A stretch of DNA of 64,000 nt. It comes from Firmicutes bacterium HGW-Firmicutes-7 (GTDB lineage: Bacteria > Bacillota > Clostridia > Lachnospirales > Vallitaleaceae). Within the stretch, counting starts at the first letter, position 1. Each line of letters starts with the position of its first letter. A program made the position numbers and the translations under genes. The notes beneath the pieces are model-generated. The model worked only from the letters and a program-made list of their open reading frames with translations, made no database searches and had not been told where the DNA came from. The DNA is taken from contig PGZO01000008.1 of the NCBI GenBank assembly GCA_002841375.1, positions 62,001 to 126,000 of the forward strand, in the 5' to 3' direction. Positions 54,908 through 62,950 of this stretch are shown here, one piece after another.

Positions 54908-55642
54908 TTATGTTGTTTTATCACCATAAAAAGTAATGGCTTTGGTCGGACATTTCTCAATAGATTGTTGTATAGCTTCTATATATTTTCCCTTCACAGG
55001 CAAGGCCTTGACCTGTGCTTTGTTTTGATTCAACTCGTAAACATCTGGTAGCAATTTCACACAAATACCACATCCGATGCAGTATTCTTTTTTCACCTCA
55101 AGCCATTCTTTTTCATGGTCTTCAATTGATACAGTCATATTTTCCTTTTTTATCAATCTTCCTATGATATAAGCCATTAAAAAAATTGCAACAACTGTCA
55201 GTATCCATCTTACTGCCATAAATTGAACACCTAAAAATTTGGCTTCATTGGCAAGCATAGGTACTTTAATAACCGCCCAAGAACTTAAAACAATGACCAC
55301 ATTTGCAACACTTGCACCCTTTGAGAGCAGCATTTTGCTGATAGGAAATGCTGCATAGATAGGACCCGCAGAAATACTTCCAAGCATTAATGATAACATA
55401 TTACCCATAAATCCTGACTTTTCTCCAAATCGCTTTATAATAACTTCTTTAGGAATCCATGCTTCAATTATCACCGTTAAAATGAAAATTACCGGCAATA
55501 CTTCAAACATTTCTACTAAATAATAAACGCTATTACTCACAGCCTTTGATGCTTGCTGCGGATAAGTTGCAAATAAAGTAGCATAAACAACGCCAACGAT
55601 GATCAATAAACGGTTCTTTTTCATTATTTGTATCGCGCTCAC
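54908..55642 (-). CDS. ArsP/UPF0718-type permease half with C-terminal ferredoxin domain
   Basis: A 244-aa protein. Residues about 10-165 form five membrane helices of the PF03773 permease type, with the signature GSISAGPIYAAFPISKMLL. A cytoplasmic domain (about 180-240) has CIGCGICVKLLPDVYELN and a later KCPTKAI, i.e. four Cys for one [4Fe-4S] cluster. Its ATG overlaps the upstream permease half by 4 bp. Substrate is unknown; relatives export organoarsenicals or other ligands. The ferredoxin suggests redox-coupled or redox-gated function. Confidence 0.85.
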   Translation of the reverse strand: MSAIQIMKKNRLLIIVGVVYATLFATYPQQASKAVSNSVYYLVEMFEVLPVIFILTVIIEAWIPKEVIIKRFGEKSGFMGNMLSLMLGSISAGPIYAAFPISKMLLSKGASVANVVIVLSSWAVIKVPMLANEAKFLGVQFMAVRWILTVVAIFLMAYIIGRLIKKENMTVSIEDHEKEWLEVKKEYCIGCGICVKLLPDVYELNQNKAQVKALPVKGKYIEAIQQSIEKCPTKAITFYGDKTT

Positions 55643-56121
55643 AAAATCACCCCCATGACCATTGCAATGAATAATGCTGCTACAAAGCTCAAAACATTTC
55701 TTGTCATTGCAAATTTAAAACCGAATTCTTTCTTCTCCAACGGAAATGTCACCACGCCTACCATCGTTAATGTCGTCAAGAACGCAACCGCTGGCACAAT
55801 GCTTGCGCCTACGTCTACAAAAGATCCCACCAATGGAAACGCTAGGAAAGCAGGAATTAGTGTCACACTACCAGCAACTGCAGCAACGATGGTTGCAAGT
55901 ATGGTATTGGATGACCCTAATACACTTTTAATTGATTCAGGTGGTATTAGTGTAAGAACTAACCCAATAATAAAGATGATCGCAATAATTTCACCTAACA
56001 TATTCCCCATCATCCTTTTTGTTTTTTTCATGGCTTCAAAGGTCTTTCTTTTGCTTTTTATAAAAGAACTAACAATAAGAATAAGAGAGACCCCCCAAAA
56101 TGACATTGTGAAAATATCCAT
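55639..56121 (-). CDS. ArsP/UPF0718-type permease half (N-terminal partner)
   Basis: A 160-aa membrane protein with four to five helices. The signature AGSVTLIPAFLAFPLVGSF is the counterpart of GPIYAAFP in the next gene, so the two proteins correspond to the two repeats of a normally single permease. It is first in the operon, divergent from a Crp/Fnr regulator with a shared control region. SD AAAGGAGG is followed by the ATG. Confidence 0.83.
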   Translation of the reverse strand: MDIFTMSFWGVSLILIVSSFIKSKRKTFEAMKKTKRMMGNMLGEIIAIIFIIGLVLTLIPPESIKSVLGSSNTILATIVAAVAGSVTLIPAFLAFPLVGSFVDVGASIVPAVAFLTTLTMVGVVTFPLEKKEFGFKFAMTRNVLSFVAALFIAMVMGVIL

Positions 56122-56137
56122 AATATCCTCCTTTTGC

Positions 56138-56194
56138 TTGCTATATAAGCATTATACAATTATACTAATAAAAAAGGTGTTACCTAGGTAACAC
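56138..56194. promoter_or_regulatory. Divergent promoter region with an 18-bp perfect palindrome
   Basis: Plus strand: TTGCTA (56138-56143), 17 bp, TATACT (56161-56166) for the Crp/Fnr gene. Minus strand: a TATAAT -10 box at 56156-56151 for the permease genes, with no clear -35. Palindrome GTGTTACCTAGGTAACAC (56177-56194) has its centre at 56185.5, which is exactly -41.5 from the inferred permease start (56144) and just downstream of the regulator's own start. This fits class II activation of the permease and autorepression. Confidence 0.7.
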
Positions 56195-56211
56195 TATGTG
56201 GAGGTTATTAT

Positions 56212-56877
56212 ATGAATGCTATTCAAGCTGCCCTGAAAAATTCACATTTGCTAAGTAGTCTCTCCTCAGAAGATATCAATACCTATATCCATAATAATCA
56301 ATTTAATATTATTCATTACGGAAAAAACAATATAATCCATTTTGACGGGGATGCATGCCATCATTTAGAAATCCTTCTATCTGGTAAAATTGTTGTAGAA
56401 CGTATCGATGAGGTTGGAAACTTGATGATAATTGCTGAATTCTTCCCAGATGATGTTCTTGGTGGAAATCTTCTCTTTTCAAAGAATTCTACCTATCCCA
56501 TGACAGTAACTGCTCAAACGGCTGTGACCATACTAGAAATTAATAAAAATCTCCTTTTTGAACTCTGCTTTATTAATAGAGACTTTCTTAAAAGTTTTCT
56601 TGAAATTATATCAGACCACACCATATTATTAGGAGATAAGATCAAATACTACGTTAATCGTTCCATACGTGATAGTATCATTGCTTTTTTAAAAACCGAA
56701 TACCTCAAACAAAACACTTTAAAAATAATACTTACAACAACAAAAAAAGCTTTAGCTAATCGCATCGGTGTCCAGAGAACTTCCCTTTCTAGAGAACTCC
56801 AAAAAATGAAGCAGGAAGGCCTCTTGCTTGTAGATTCTGCGAGTATAACCATTTTGGATCCTCTGATTTTAAAATAA
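56212..56877 (+). CDS. Crp/Fnr family transcriptional regulator
   Basis: A 221-aa regulator: cNMP-type beta-barrel sensor (about 20-125), a long helix, and a C-terminal winged HTH (about 165-210, TKKALANRIGVQRTSLSRELQKMKQEG). There is no N-terminal Fnr-type cysteine cluster, so the signal is not read by a classical Fe-S Fnr site. It is divergent from the permease-ferredoxin operon, its likely target. Confidence 0.92.
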   Translation: MNAIQAALKNSHLLSSLSSEDINTYIHNNQFNIIHYGKNNIIHFDGDACHHLEILLSGKIVVERIDEVGNLMIIAEFFPDDVLGGNLLFSKNSTYPMTVTAQTAVTILEINKNLLFELCFINRDFLKSFLEIISDHTILLGDKIKYYVNRSIRDSIIAFLKTEYLKQNTLKIILTTTKKALANRIGVQRTSLSRELQKMKQEGLLLVDSASITILDPLILK

Positions 56878-56901
56878 TTAGGTATCCCAAAATGAATAAT
56901 G

Positions 56902-56955
56902 AACCTAACCATAAAAAAACTTAAATAAGTTAGGGACTTCTTTTGTTAGTTTAAA
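56902..56955. repeat. Degenerate copy C of the dispersed repeat
   Basis: AACCTAAC (56902-56909) and GGGACTTCTTTTGTTAGTTT (56933-56952) match, with changes, the inverted ends of the repeats at 5884-5995 and 17409-17433. It lies between the Crp/Fnr gene and the membrane Fe-S gene. Confidence 0.5.
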
Positions 56956-56956
56956 A

Positions 56957-56997
56957 GTGATTACGTCACAGTTTTCACCTTCTTTTTCTGTTACAAT
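56957..56997 (+). promoter_or_regulatory. Candidate Crp/Fnr-type site and -10 box for the membrane Fe-S gene
   Basis: GTGA-TTACG-TCAC (56957-56969) has its centre at 56963, and TACAAT (56992-56997) places a start near 57004, so the site is centred at about -41. No -35 box is obvious, as expected for an activated promoter. The half-sites differ from the palindrome at 56177, so the same regulator need not bind. Confidence 0.4.
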
Positions 56998-57073
56998 CTA
57001 AATCTATCAATTATGAGGCTTGTGTAATTCAGTCTACATGATAGATTACTACTATAGACAACTGAGGTGAAAT

Positions 57074-57637
57074 ATGCGTAATCATAAATATCTATTTTTA
57101 ATCACTCTGTTCTATTTTGCTATGGGATTTGTAAACATCAATTTATCATTATTTGGTCTAGCTTGTATGTTTTTCCCATTTATTCTATTGTTAAAGAATA
57201 AGAAAAAAACTTGGTGTCAAGGCTATTGTCCTAGGGCAAACCTTTATACCTCATGTGCAAAATTAAAGAAAGATCCATCCCGTAAAACGCCACAATTTTT
57301 TATTTATGGCAATATGAAGTTGATTATGTTATCCTATTTTGGAATTAGTTTATTTTTTATTATTATGACAACCTTAAGAGTTGCGAACAATTTAATGGTA
57401 CCTATGGAGTACCTAAGATTCTTCATTATTATTCCAATTCCTTTAGAATTGCCCCAACTCTTAACCTTCAGCACCATCGCGCCATGGATTACTCATCTTT
57501 CTTATCGGTTTTATTCCTTGATGATGACATCTACTATACTTGGTTTAATTCTTGGATTGGTATATAAACCGAGGACTTGGTGTACGATTTGTCCCATTGC
57601 AACTATTTCAGATAAACTACTTGAAAAGGTTCGATGA
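57074..57637 (+). CDS. Membrane protein with NapH-like cysteine motifs
   Basis: A 187-aa protein with about four to five membrane helices. Two cysteine segments face the same side: TWCQGYCPRANLYTSC (about 46-61) and TWCTICPIATISD (about 168-180). This is the half-cluster pattern of NapH/RdxA-type 4Fe-4S membrane proteins, but with fewer cysteines and no separate ferredoxin domain. Electron transfer across or at the membrane is likely; partners are unknown. It lies between two Crp/Fnr genes. Confidence 0.75.
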   Translation: MRNHKYLFLITLFYFAMGFVNINLSLFGLACMFFPFILLLKNKKKTWCQGYCPRANLYTSCAKLKKDPSRKTPQFFIYGNMKLIMLSYFGISLFFIIMTTLRVANNLMVPMEYLRFFIIIPIPLELPQLLTFSTIAPWITHLSYRFYSLMMTSTILGLILGLVYKPRTWCTICPIATISDKLLEKVR

Positions 57638-57668
57638 GTTAGCGTGCCTTGATTAAATCTTATTATGG

Positions 57669-57700
57669 AGTAATACTTTTTAGTATTACTTTTATTTTTT
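57669..57700 (+). terminator. Terminator after the membrane Fe-S gene
   Basis: Stem TAATACT/AGTATTA with a short T loop, followed by CTTTTATTTTTTTA. Confidence 0.8.
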
Positions 57701-57708
57701 TATGTTAT

Positions 57709-57828
57709 GGTTATAGTGTCAAAATGATATAGTTGTTCTTTTTTACAGAACATATAGTGTATGGATGTTTTAACCATCGCTATATGTTCTGCAAAAATTA
57801 GAACGAACTTACTTTTGACGCTACAACC
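57709..57828. mobile_element. MITE-like 120-bp element
   Basis: Terminal inverted repeats begin GGTTATAGTGTCAAAA on the left and, on the complement of the right end, GGTTGTAGCGTCAAAA. An inner stem CAGAACATATAG/CTATATGTTCTG adds to an almost full-length hairpin. The element is flanked by a 7-bp direct repeat ATGTTAT (57702-57708 and 57829-57835), as expected of a target-site duplication. It encodes no protein. Both ends carry TTGAC-type outward -35-like boxes. Confidence 0.75.
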
Positions 57829-57864
57829 ATGTTATTATAGTAACAATAGGATAGGAGGTTTCAT

Positions 57865-58539
57865 ATGCTAAAAAACAAAGAGTTGTCATTTATTAAATCA
57901 CATTTAGACTTTTGGGATCAACTGAATCCTAATGAAAAAAATACAATTGAAAATAATATTACCAAAATGAATTACACTAAAGGATATAATCTTCATAGTG
58001 CCGATAGCGAATGTCTTGGTGTTTTACTCGTTTTAAATGGTGAATTACGTGTTTATATATTGTCAGAAGATGGGCGTGAAGTAACCTTATTCAGACTAAA
58101 TGCAGGCGATACTTGTGTACTTTCAGCCTCTTGCGTTCTAAATACCATTACGTTTGATGTACACATTGATGCTGAAATGGAAACTGAAGCTTATGTTCTT
58201 AATATTGGTGCCTTTAGCACACTAGCTAACCAAAACATTTATGTTGAAAATTTTGCTCTAAAAAAAACTGTCGAAAGATTTTCTGATGTAATGTGGGCCT
58301 TAGAACAAATTTTATTTATGCGCTTTGATAAAAGGCTTGCGGTTTTTCTGTTAGATGAAATGTCCAAAACCAATTCAACCATAATTAATCTTACCCAAGA
58401 ACAAATAGCAAAATATATTGGTAGTGCACGAGAAGTTGTTTCGCGGATGCTAAAGGTTTTTCAATCGCAAGGAATTCTCGAACAGTCAAGAAGCTTAATT
58501 CGCATTACAGATAAAGAAAAATTAAAAAAGCTCCTATAA
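57865..58539 (+). CDS. Crp/Fnr family transcriptional regulator (second)
   Basis: A 224-aa regulator with a cNMP-binding-like barrel (about 25-125; LYFxxG-like GVLLVLNGELRVYILSEDGREVTLFRLNAGDTCVLSAS) and a C-terminal HTH (about 170-215, TQEQIAKYIGSAREVVSRMLKVFQSQG). The GDTCVLSASC segment with two cysteines recurs in many clostridial Crp/Fnr proteins linked to redox or NO stress. GGAGG lies 6-7 nt before the ATG. It starts 36 bp after the MITE-like element, whose end may supply a -35 box. Confidence 0.92.
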   Translation: MLKNKELSFIKSHLDFWDQLNPNEKNTIENNITKMNYTKGYNLHSADSECLGVLLVLNGELRVYILSEDGREVTLFRLNAGDTCVLSASCVLNTITFDVHIDAEMETEAYVLNIGAFSTLANQNIYVENFALKKTVERFSDVMWALEQILFMRFDKRLAVFLLDEMSKTNSTIINLTQEQIAKYIGSAREVVSRMLKVFQSQGILEQSRSLIRITDKEKLKKLL

Positions 58540-58547
58540 ACACAAAA

Positions 58548-58583
58548 AGATCTGCCCAAGATACAATAATTGCAGGCAGATCT
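58548..58583 (-). terminator. Terminator after the MarR/OhrR-like gene
   Basis: 9-bp stem AGATCTGCC/GGCAGATCT with an 18-nt loop; on the minus strand it is followed by TTTTTGTGTTT. It separates the convergent Crp/Fnr and MarR genes. Confidence 0.82.
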
Positions 58584-58607
58584 CAAAATAACATTTCAAA
58601 AGATATA

Positions 58608-59039
58608 TTAGGTTATTTTATTTAAGAGCTTCGCAAGGCTATCTTTAAGCAACACAGCTTCTTCTATATTTAGCTGTGTCTCACAAAATATTTGATTTGG
58701 AATTTCTACTGCTCTATTCTTCAAGTTTATTCCACTTTCGGTAAGCGTAACAATCATTATTCTTTCATCTAATTCCGATCTTTTTCTTACTATAATCTGT
58801 TTTGCTTCTAGTTTTTTTAAAACCGGAGTCAATGTACCTGAGTCGAGATATAATTGATCCCCTAATTCCTTAACCGAAATTGCATTTTTCTCCCAAATAA
58901 CAAGTAAGGTTATATATTGAGTATACGTTAAATCAAGCTTACTTAGGTAAGGTTTATATAACTTTATTATTTCTCTTGAGCAAGCATATAACGTAAAGCA
59001 TAGCTGGTTATCTAGTTTAAGACCCTCATATTCATCCAT
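58608..59039 (-). CDS. ohrR: OhrR-like MarR family repressor
   Basis: A 143-aa winged-HTH repressor closely matching OhrR: NQLCFTLYACSREIIKLYKPYL has the peroxide-sensing Cys at residue 14, LDLTYTQYITLLVIWE carries the tyrosines that bond with it, and LYLDSGTLTPVLKKLE and KRSELDERIM form the recognition helix and wing. It should release DNA on reaction with organic peroxides. No ohr peroxidase gene is in the window; autoregulation from the upstream palindrome is likely. SD AAGGAG precedes the ATG. Confidence 0.9.
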   Translation of the reverse strand: MDEYEGLKLDNQLCFTLYACSREIIKLYKPYLSKLDLTYTQYITLLVIWEKNAISVKELGDQLYLDSGTLTPVLKKLEAKQIIVRKRSELDERIMIVTLTESGINLKNRAVEIPNQIFCETQLNIEEAVLLKDSLAKLLNKIT

Positions 59040-59055
59040 AATAAAACTCCTTATA

Positions 59056-59121
59056 TTAATTTTCCAATAGTTGGTTCCATATCCATAGGCTCAAAAAAAG
59101 ATTCAAATCGGTGAACCTCAC
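59056..59121 (-). CDS. Possible short leader ORF upstream of ohrR
   Basis: A 21-codon GTG-started frame with AGGAGG 8 nt upstream, peptide VRFTDLNLFLSLWIWNQLLEN. The same SD also precedes an ATG-TGA start-stop overlapping it by two bases. A second open frame through the same DNA ends MDMEPTIGKLI. It may be a leader peptide, a gene remnant or chance; no family is recognised. Confidence 0.25.
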   Translation of the reverse strand: MRFTDLNLFLSLWIWNQLLEN

Positions 59122-59156
59122 ATGTTATTCCTCCTGAATACCCTTTAATTTAAATT

Positions 59157-59197
59157 AAGCTCAATTAGATTTTAAACAATCTAATTGAGCTTGTCAA
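59157..59197 (-). promoter_or_regulatory. ohrR promoter with overlapping 15-bp palindrome
   Basis: On the minus strand TTGACA (59197-59192), 17-bp spacer, TAAAAT (59174-59169). A perfect inverted repeat AAGCTCAATTAGATT / AATCTAATTGAGCTT (59157-59171 and 59178-59192) covers the spacer and -10, an ideal operator for the OhrR-like protein. It may also end mutY transcription as a hairpin. Confidence 0.75.
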
Positions 59198-59226
59198 TAT
59201 TTTCTTTCTATTTAATTCCTTTATGA

Positions 59227-60282
59227 TTACTTTCTCTCAAACAAATACTTTACATATGCTTTAAATGCTGTGGGAATAGAATACTTTTTCTTAATTTCAT
59301 CATTTGTTACCCAAACAAAATCACTTTCTTCAATATTATCTATAAGTACAAAATATCCCATTAAGTGCCATTCAAGATGTGTAAAAATATGTTTACAATT
59401 ACTCATTGGGGTAATTGTTTGGGCAGAAATATTCCACTTTCTTATTACTTCCTCACATTCTTCTATAGATAAATGTCCTTCTATATGAGGAAACTCCCAA
59501 AGGTTTGATAGTAAACCCACTTCTGATCTTTGCCTTATGGCAGTACGGTTATTAGAATGCAATACAAAAACAGTTTTTTTCTGAACTTTTCTTGTCTTTT
59601 TCTTCGCTTTTAATGGTAGCTCTGTAGCAATTCCTAATTTATATCCTTGACAAATTTCTTGAATTGGACAAATACTGCACTTAGGTATACCCGTGGGTAA
59701 ACATATCGTAGCCCCTAACTCCATTAATGCCTGATTAAAATCTCCAACCCTTTGGACTGGTAAAACTCTATTTACAAATTCTGCTATCTCTTTCTTCACA
59801 ATCTGATTTGTAATATCTCCTTTGTTTGCCATAACGCGTGCAATCACCCTAAGTACATTACCATCAATAGCGGGAATCTTTATTCCAAAAGCAATAGAAG
59901 CAATTGCTCCCGATGAATAAGGTCCTATTCCTGGCAATGATTGTAAGGCTTCAACATTAGATGGAATTTCACCATCATAATTTGACAAAACCATATTGGC
60001 CGCTTTTTTTAAATTCCTTGCACGCGTATAGTAACCCAAGCCCTCCCAAAGCTTTAATAATTTATCCTCTGTAATAATTGCAAGTTCTTTTATTGTAGGA
60101 ACTTCTTTCATGAATTTCTCAAAATACGGCTTCACGGTATCAACCCTTGTCTGTTGCAACATAATTTCAGAAATCCATACCCTATAAGGTGAAGGATTGT
60201 CTCTCCAGGGTAAAATACGTGCGTGATTATCATACCATTCTAACAGCTTATCTTGAAATATTTTAGTTATTTCTAGCTCCAT
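59227..60282 (-). CDS. mutY: A/G-specific adenine glycosylase
   Basis: A 351-aa DNA repair enzyme that removes A opposite 8-oxoG. Helix-hairpin-helix and catalytic part: WISEIMLQQTRVDTV (catalytic Glu), LPGIGPYSSGAIASIAFG, and the catalytic Asp in PAIDGNVLRVIAR. The Fe-S ligands are in CLPTGIPKCSICPIQEIC, with seven residues between the first two cysteines where many family members have six. C-terminal NUDIX-like 8-oxoG recognition domain about 235-350. Single gene. Confidence 0.95.
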   Translation of the reverse strand: MELEITKIFQDKLLEWYDNHARILPWRDNPSPYRVWISEIMLQQTRVDTVKPYFEKFMKEVPTIKELAIITEDKLLKLWEGLGYYTRARNLKKAANMVLSNYDGEIPSNVEALQSLPGIGPYSSGAIASIAFGIKIPAIDGNVLRVIARVMANKGDITNQIVKKEIAEFVNRVLPVQRVGDFNQALMELGATICLPTGIPKCSICPIQEICQGYKLGIATELPLKAKKKTRKVQKKTVFVLHSNNRTAIRQRSEVGLLSNLWEFPHIEGHLSIEECEEVIRKWNISAQTITPMSNCKHIFTHLEWHLMGYFVLIDNIEESDFVWVTNDEIKKKYSIPTAFKAYVKYLFERK

Positions 60283-60422
60283 ATATTCATCACCATAGTA
60301 AATTTATTTTCTCCATTCTTTTATTCTATCAAAGCCTAGAATTATCTAAGTCTTCTCAAATTTATTGATAAAATGCAATACTAAGTATATATCAAAGATC
60401 GAATGTTGTGAACCTTTACAGC

Positions 60423-61205
60423 TTATATTCTTCGTTTCACAAATCCTGTTGGTGACATTGTAGTATATCGTTTAAACACAGTACAAAAATGCTTGTAATC
60501 ACTAAATCCTGTCATATCCGATATTTCACTAACACGGTATCCACCTTCATTTAACAATTTAATTGCTTGTTGAATTCTATAACCATTTAATAAATCTAAA
60601 AAAGAATGATTCGTTACATCTTTAAATTTACGGCTTAAATAACTCGCACTAACACCGAGTTCTTGTGCAATAGACTCAACACTTATCTTTTGGGCATAAT
60701 CATCTTGTATGGTTTGAATTGCTTTATCCACGTATCCATTGTCAGTATTCCCCAGCTTCATATAATAATTAAAATCAAACTTATTCGTAAGATTTCTAGT
60801 ATTTCCTAAAACAAATTCTACTTCTTTATCATTCTCCAATTCCTCATGAAGGACTTCCATAATCTTTTTCAACTTATCTTCATCTACCGGTTTAATTAGA
60901 TAATCAAACACTTTTAACTCAATTGCCTTTTTTGCATATTCAAATTCCGTGTAACTTGTCAAAATCAAGCATTTGAACTTTACTATTTCTAACGCTCTAC
61001 GAAGCATCTCAATGCCATCCATCCTTGGCATCCTAATATCTGTAATTACAACATCTGGTTGAAATTCTAATATTTTTTCCAGACCTTCTTTACCATCGGC
61101 GGCATCCGCTACGATAACACAATCCATACTTAACCAATCTATCGTATATACTAATCCTTTTCGAATGAAATCTTCATCTTCTACTATAATTATTTTTAAC
61201 ATCAT
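60423..61205 (-). CDS. YesN-type response regulator (REC + AraC HTH)
   Basis: A 260-aa regulator: REC domain 1-120 (IVEDEDFIRKG, phosphoacceptor Asp in VVITDIRMPRMDG, Lys in LIKPVDED) and two C-terminal AraC-type HTH motifs (about 160-255, IAQELGVSASYLSRKFKD and ISDMTGFSDYKHFCTVFKR). It lacks the long middle region of the other YesN gene. The ATG lies within the kinase stop (ATGA overlap). It likely controls the ABC system at the right end. Confidence 0.94.
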   Translation of the reverse strand: MMLKIIIVEDEDFIRKGLVYTIDWLSMDCVIVADAADGKEGLEKILEFQPDVVITDIRMPRMDGIEMLRRALEIVKFKCLILTSYTEFEYAKKAIELKVFDYLIKPVDEDKLKKIMEVLHEELENDKEVEFVLGNTRNLTNKFDFNYYMKLGNTDNGYVDKAIQTIQDDYAQKISVESIAQELGVSASYLSRKFKDVTNHSFLDLLNGYRIQQAIKLLNEGGYRVSEISDMTGFSDYKHFCTVFKRYTTMSPTGFVKRRI

Positions 61206-62914
61206 TGCCCTCCCCTACTATCTTTATATCTCACTGGCAAAACAACGCTTGAGTATGTCCCAATACCTAGCTCACTTTCAATTTGAACGCCGTATTCTTG
61301 ACCATATTTTAGTTGAACCCTTCTATGTATATTGAATAATCCTGAGTGATTACTTTTATTCGTATTCTGCAGGATAATTTCTTTTATTTCTTTCAATACT
61401 ACTGCATTCATACCTGCTCCATCATCGTAACAAACCAATACCAATTTACTGTTTTCAATATAACCACTGATTTTTACTGTTAACTGATCTTTTCCTTCAA
61501 AACCATATTTGATGGCATTTTCTATCATTGGTTGAATGATTAGTTTAGGAATAATACACTGTTCTACTGCACTTGGCAAATCGATATTATAATGAAAGCG
61601 TTGGTTAAAACGATATTTCAATATACTCATATAATTTTCCGTGTAAAAAACATCTTCTTTCACCGTTACTTCTTCCTGAGCATTACTAATACTGTATCGC
61701 AACAAGGTTGATAGATTGAAAATCATTTTACTTGCTGAAATCGCATCTAACTTACACATAAATCTAATGTTTTCTAAAGTATTAAATAGAAAATGCGGAT
61801 TAAACTGTGATTCTAACTGCTTGGCTTGCGAAGTAACAACTAGTCTTCCCATCTCTTTATTTGTATCAATTTGTTCTTTTAAACTATCTAACATCAAGTT
61901 GTATGATTCGCCTATAATCGCCCATTCATCATTACTTGATATTTCTATATGCGTATTTAAATCTCCTTCTTTAACCTTTTCAAAAGCTTTCAATATTGTA
62001 TAAAGATCTTTTGTTTTTTTGATAGCCATTGTATTCGTACTACTGAACACGGCCAAAATCATCGTTGCAAACACAAAAAGCAGAATAATTATTATTGACC
62101 AGAATACTGACGCTAGATTACCAAGGGCAGAAATAGAATAAACCTGAATACGATTATCAAATATTCCACTTGAGGTTAAATAGTATTTTCCCAATTTGTT
62201 TCTAATGTTGCCATTTGTTTTTTGCCCTTTTAAATCAAACCGATTCATTCTGTTTAAAAAGGTATAGTTATTAGAAATATACACCCAGCCATAGTCATTT
62301 GTAATAACCGTTTGTGATTCCATATTTGCAAGTTGAACTTGAAACTGTTTGCTATCTAATACAAAGACAATATATCCTGTAATGACGCCCTCTTTTATGA
62401 TCGTCTTGCCTATAACAAGCTGTCTCGTATCCGAATATTCATCTATTACAAGCTTCAATGCAATTTCCTCTGGATCCTGGTTCATAATTCTAAAAACGCC
62501 CCAATTGGCATAGTAGTTGCCATCCAAAAAATCAGGAATTTTCTTCGTACCCGATATAATAGATTTTAATTCATGGTCAAATACATACAACTCTGCTTTT
62601 CGGTTTAATCTATTAGAAACTTCATAAACACTTTCAAATATTTCTACTCTTGCACGGACATCTAGCTCACTATCTAAAATATTTTTTTGTTGTGATAGCT
62701 TCTCTGATACTTCTATATATGAATTAATTGTTGTTTCTAAATCAGTGATTATGCGTTGATTGTCTTGTTTATTTGTTTTTTCTAACGTATATCGCCAGGA
62801 TCCCCAAAAAATAAGCAGAAAAACGAAAGTTAAAAGTACAACAGGAACTATTGCATAAAACAAAAATATTCGGCGTATATCGTCCTTAAAATAACTTTGT
62901 TTATCATTTTTCAC
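61202..62914 (-). CDS. YesM-type sensor histidine kinase (third)
   Basis: A 570-aa membrane kinase: TM1 about 15-37, extracytoplasmic sensor region to about 270, TM2 about 273-295, HAMP (about 297-350), His_kinase motif ESQFNPHFLFNTLENIRFM, HATPase motifs IENAIKYGF, DDGAGMN and SGLFNIHRRVQLKYGQEYG. Overlaps its regulator by 4 bp and lies 36 bp downstream of an ABC permease gene, so the ligand is probably related to the transported solute. Confidence 0.93.
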   Translation of the reverse strand: MKNDKQSYFKDDIRRIFLFYAIVPVVLLTFVFLLIFWGSWRYTLEKTNKQDNQRIITDLETTINSYIEVSEKLSQQKNILDSELDVRARVEIFESVYEVSNRLNRKAELYVFDHELKSIISGTKKIPDFLDGNYYANWGVFRIMNQDPEEIALKLVIDEYSDTRQLVIGKTIIKEGVITGYIVFVLDSKQFQVQLANMESQTVITNDYGWVYISNNYTFLNRMNRFDLKGQKTNGNIRNKLGKYYLTSSGIFDNRIQVYSISALGNLASVFWSIIIILLFVFATMILAVFSSTNTMAIKKTKDLYTILKAFEKVKEGDLNTHIEISSNDEWAIIGESYNLMLDSLKEQIDTNKEMGRLVVTSQAKQLESQFNPHFLFNTLENIRFMCKLDAISASKMIFNLSTLLRYSISNAQEEVTVKEDVFYTENYMSILKYRFNQRFHYNIDLPSAVEQCIIPKLIIQPMIENAIKYGFEGKDQLTVKISGYIENSKLVLVCYDDGAGMNAVVLKEIKEIILQNTNKSNHSGLFNIHRRVQLKYGQEYGVQIESELGIGTYSSVVLPVRYKDSRGGQ

Positions 62915-62950
62915 TCAATTATCCTCCTATGTACCCTAAACCACTTATCG

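Noticed and set aside
59157-59192. Plain terminator of mutY
   Set aside because: The hairpin overlaps a consensus promoter with exact spacing and lacks a clean T-run, so operator is the better primary reading; a dual role is left open.
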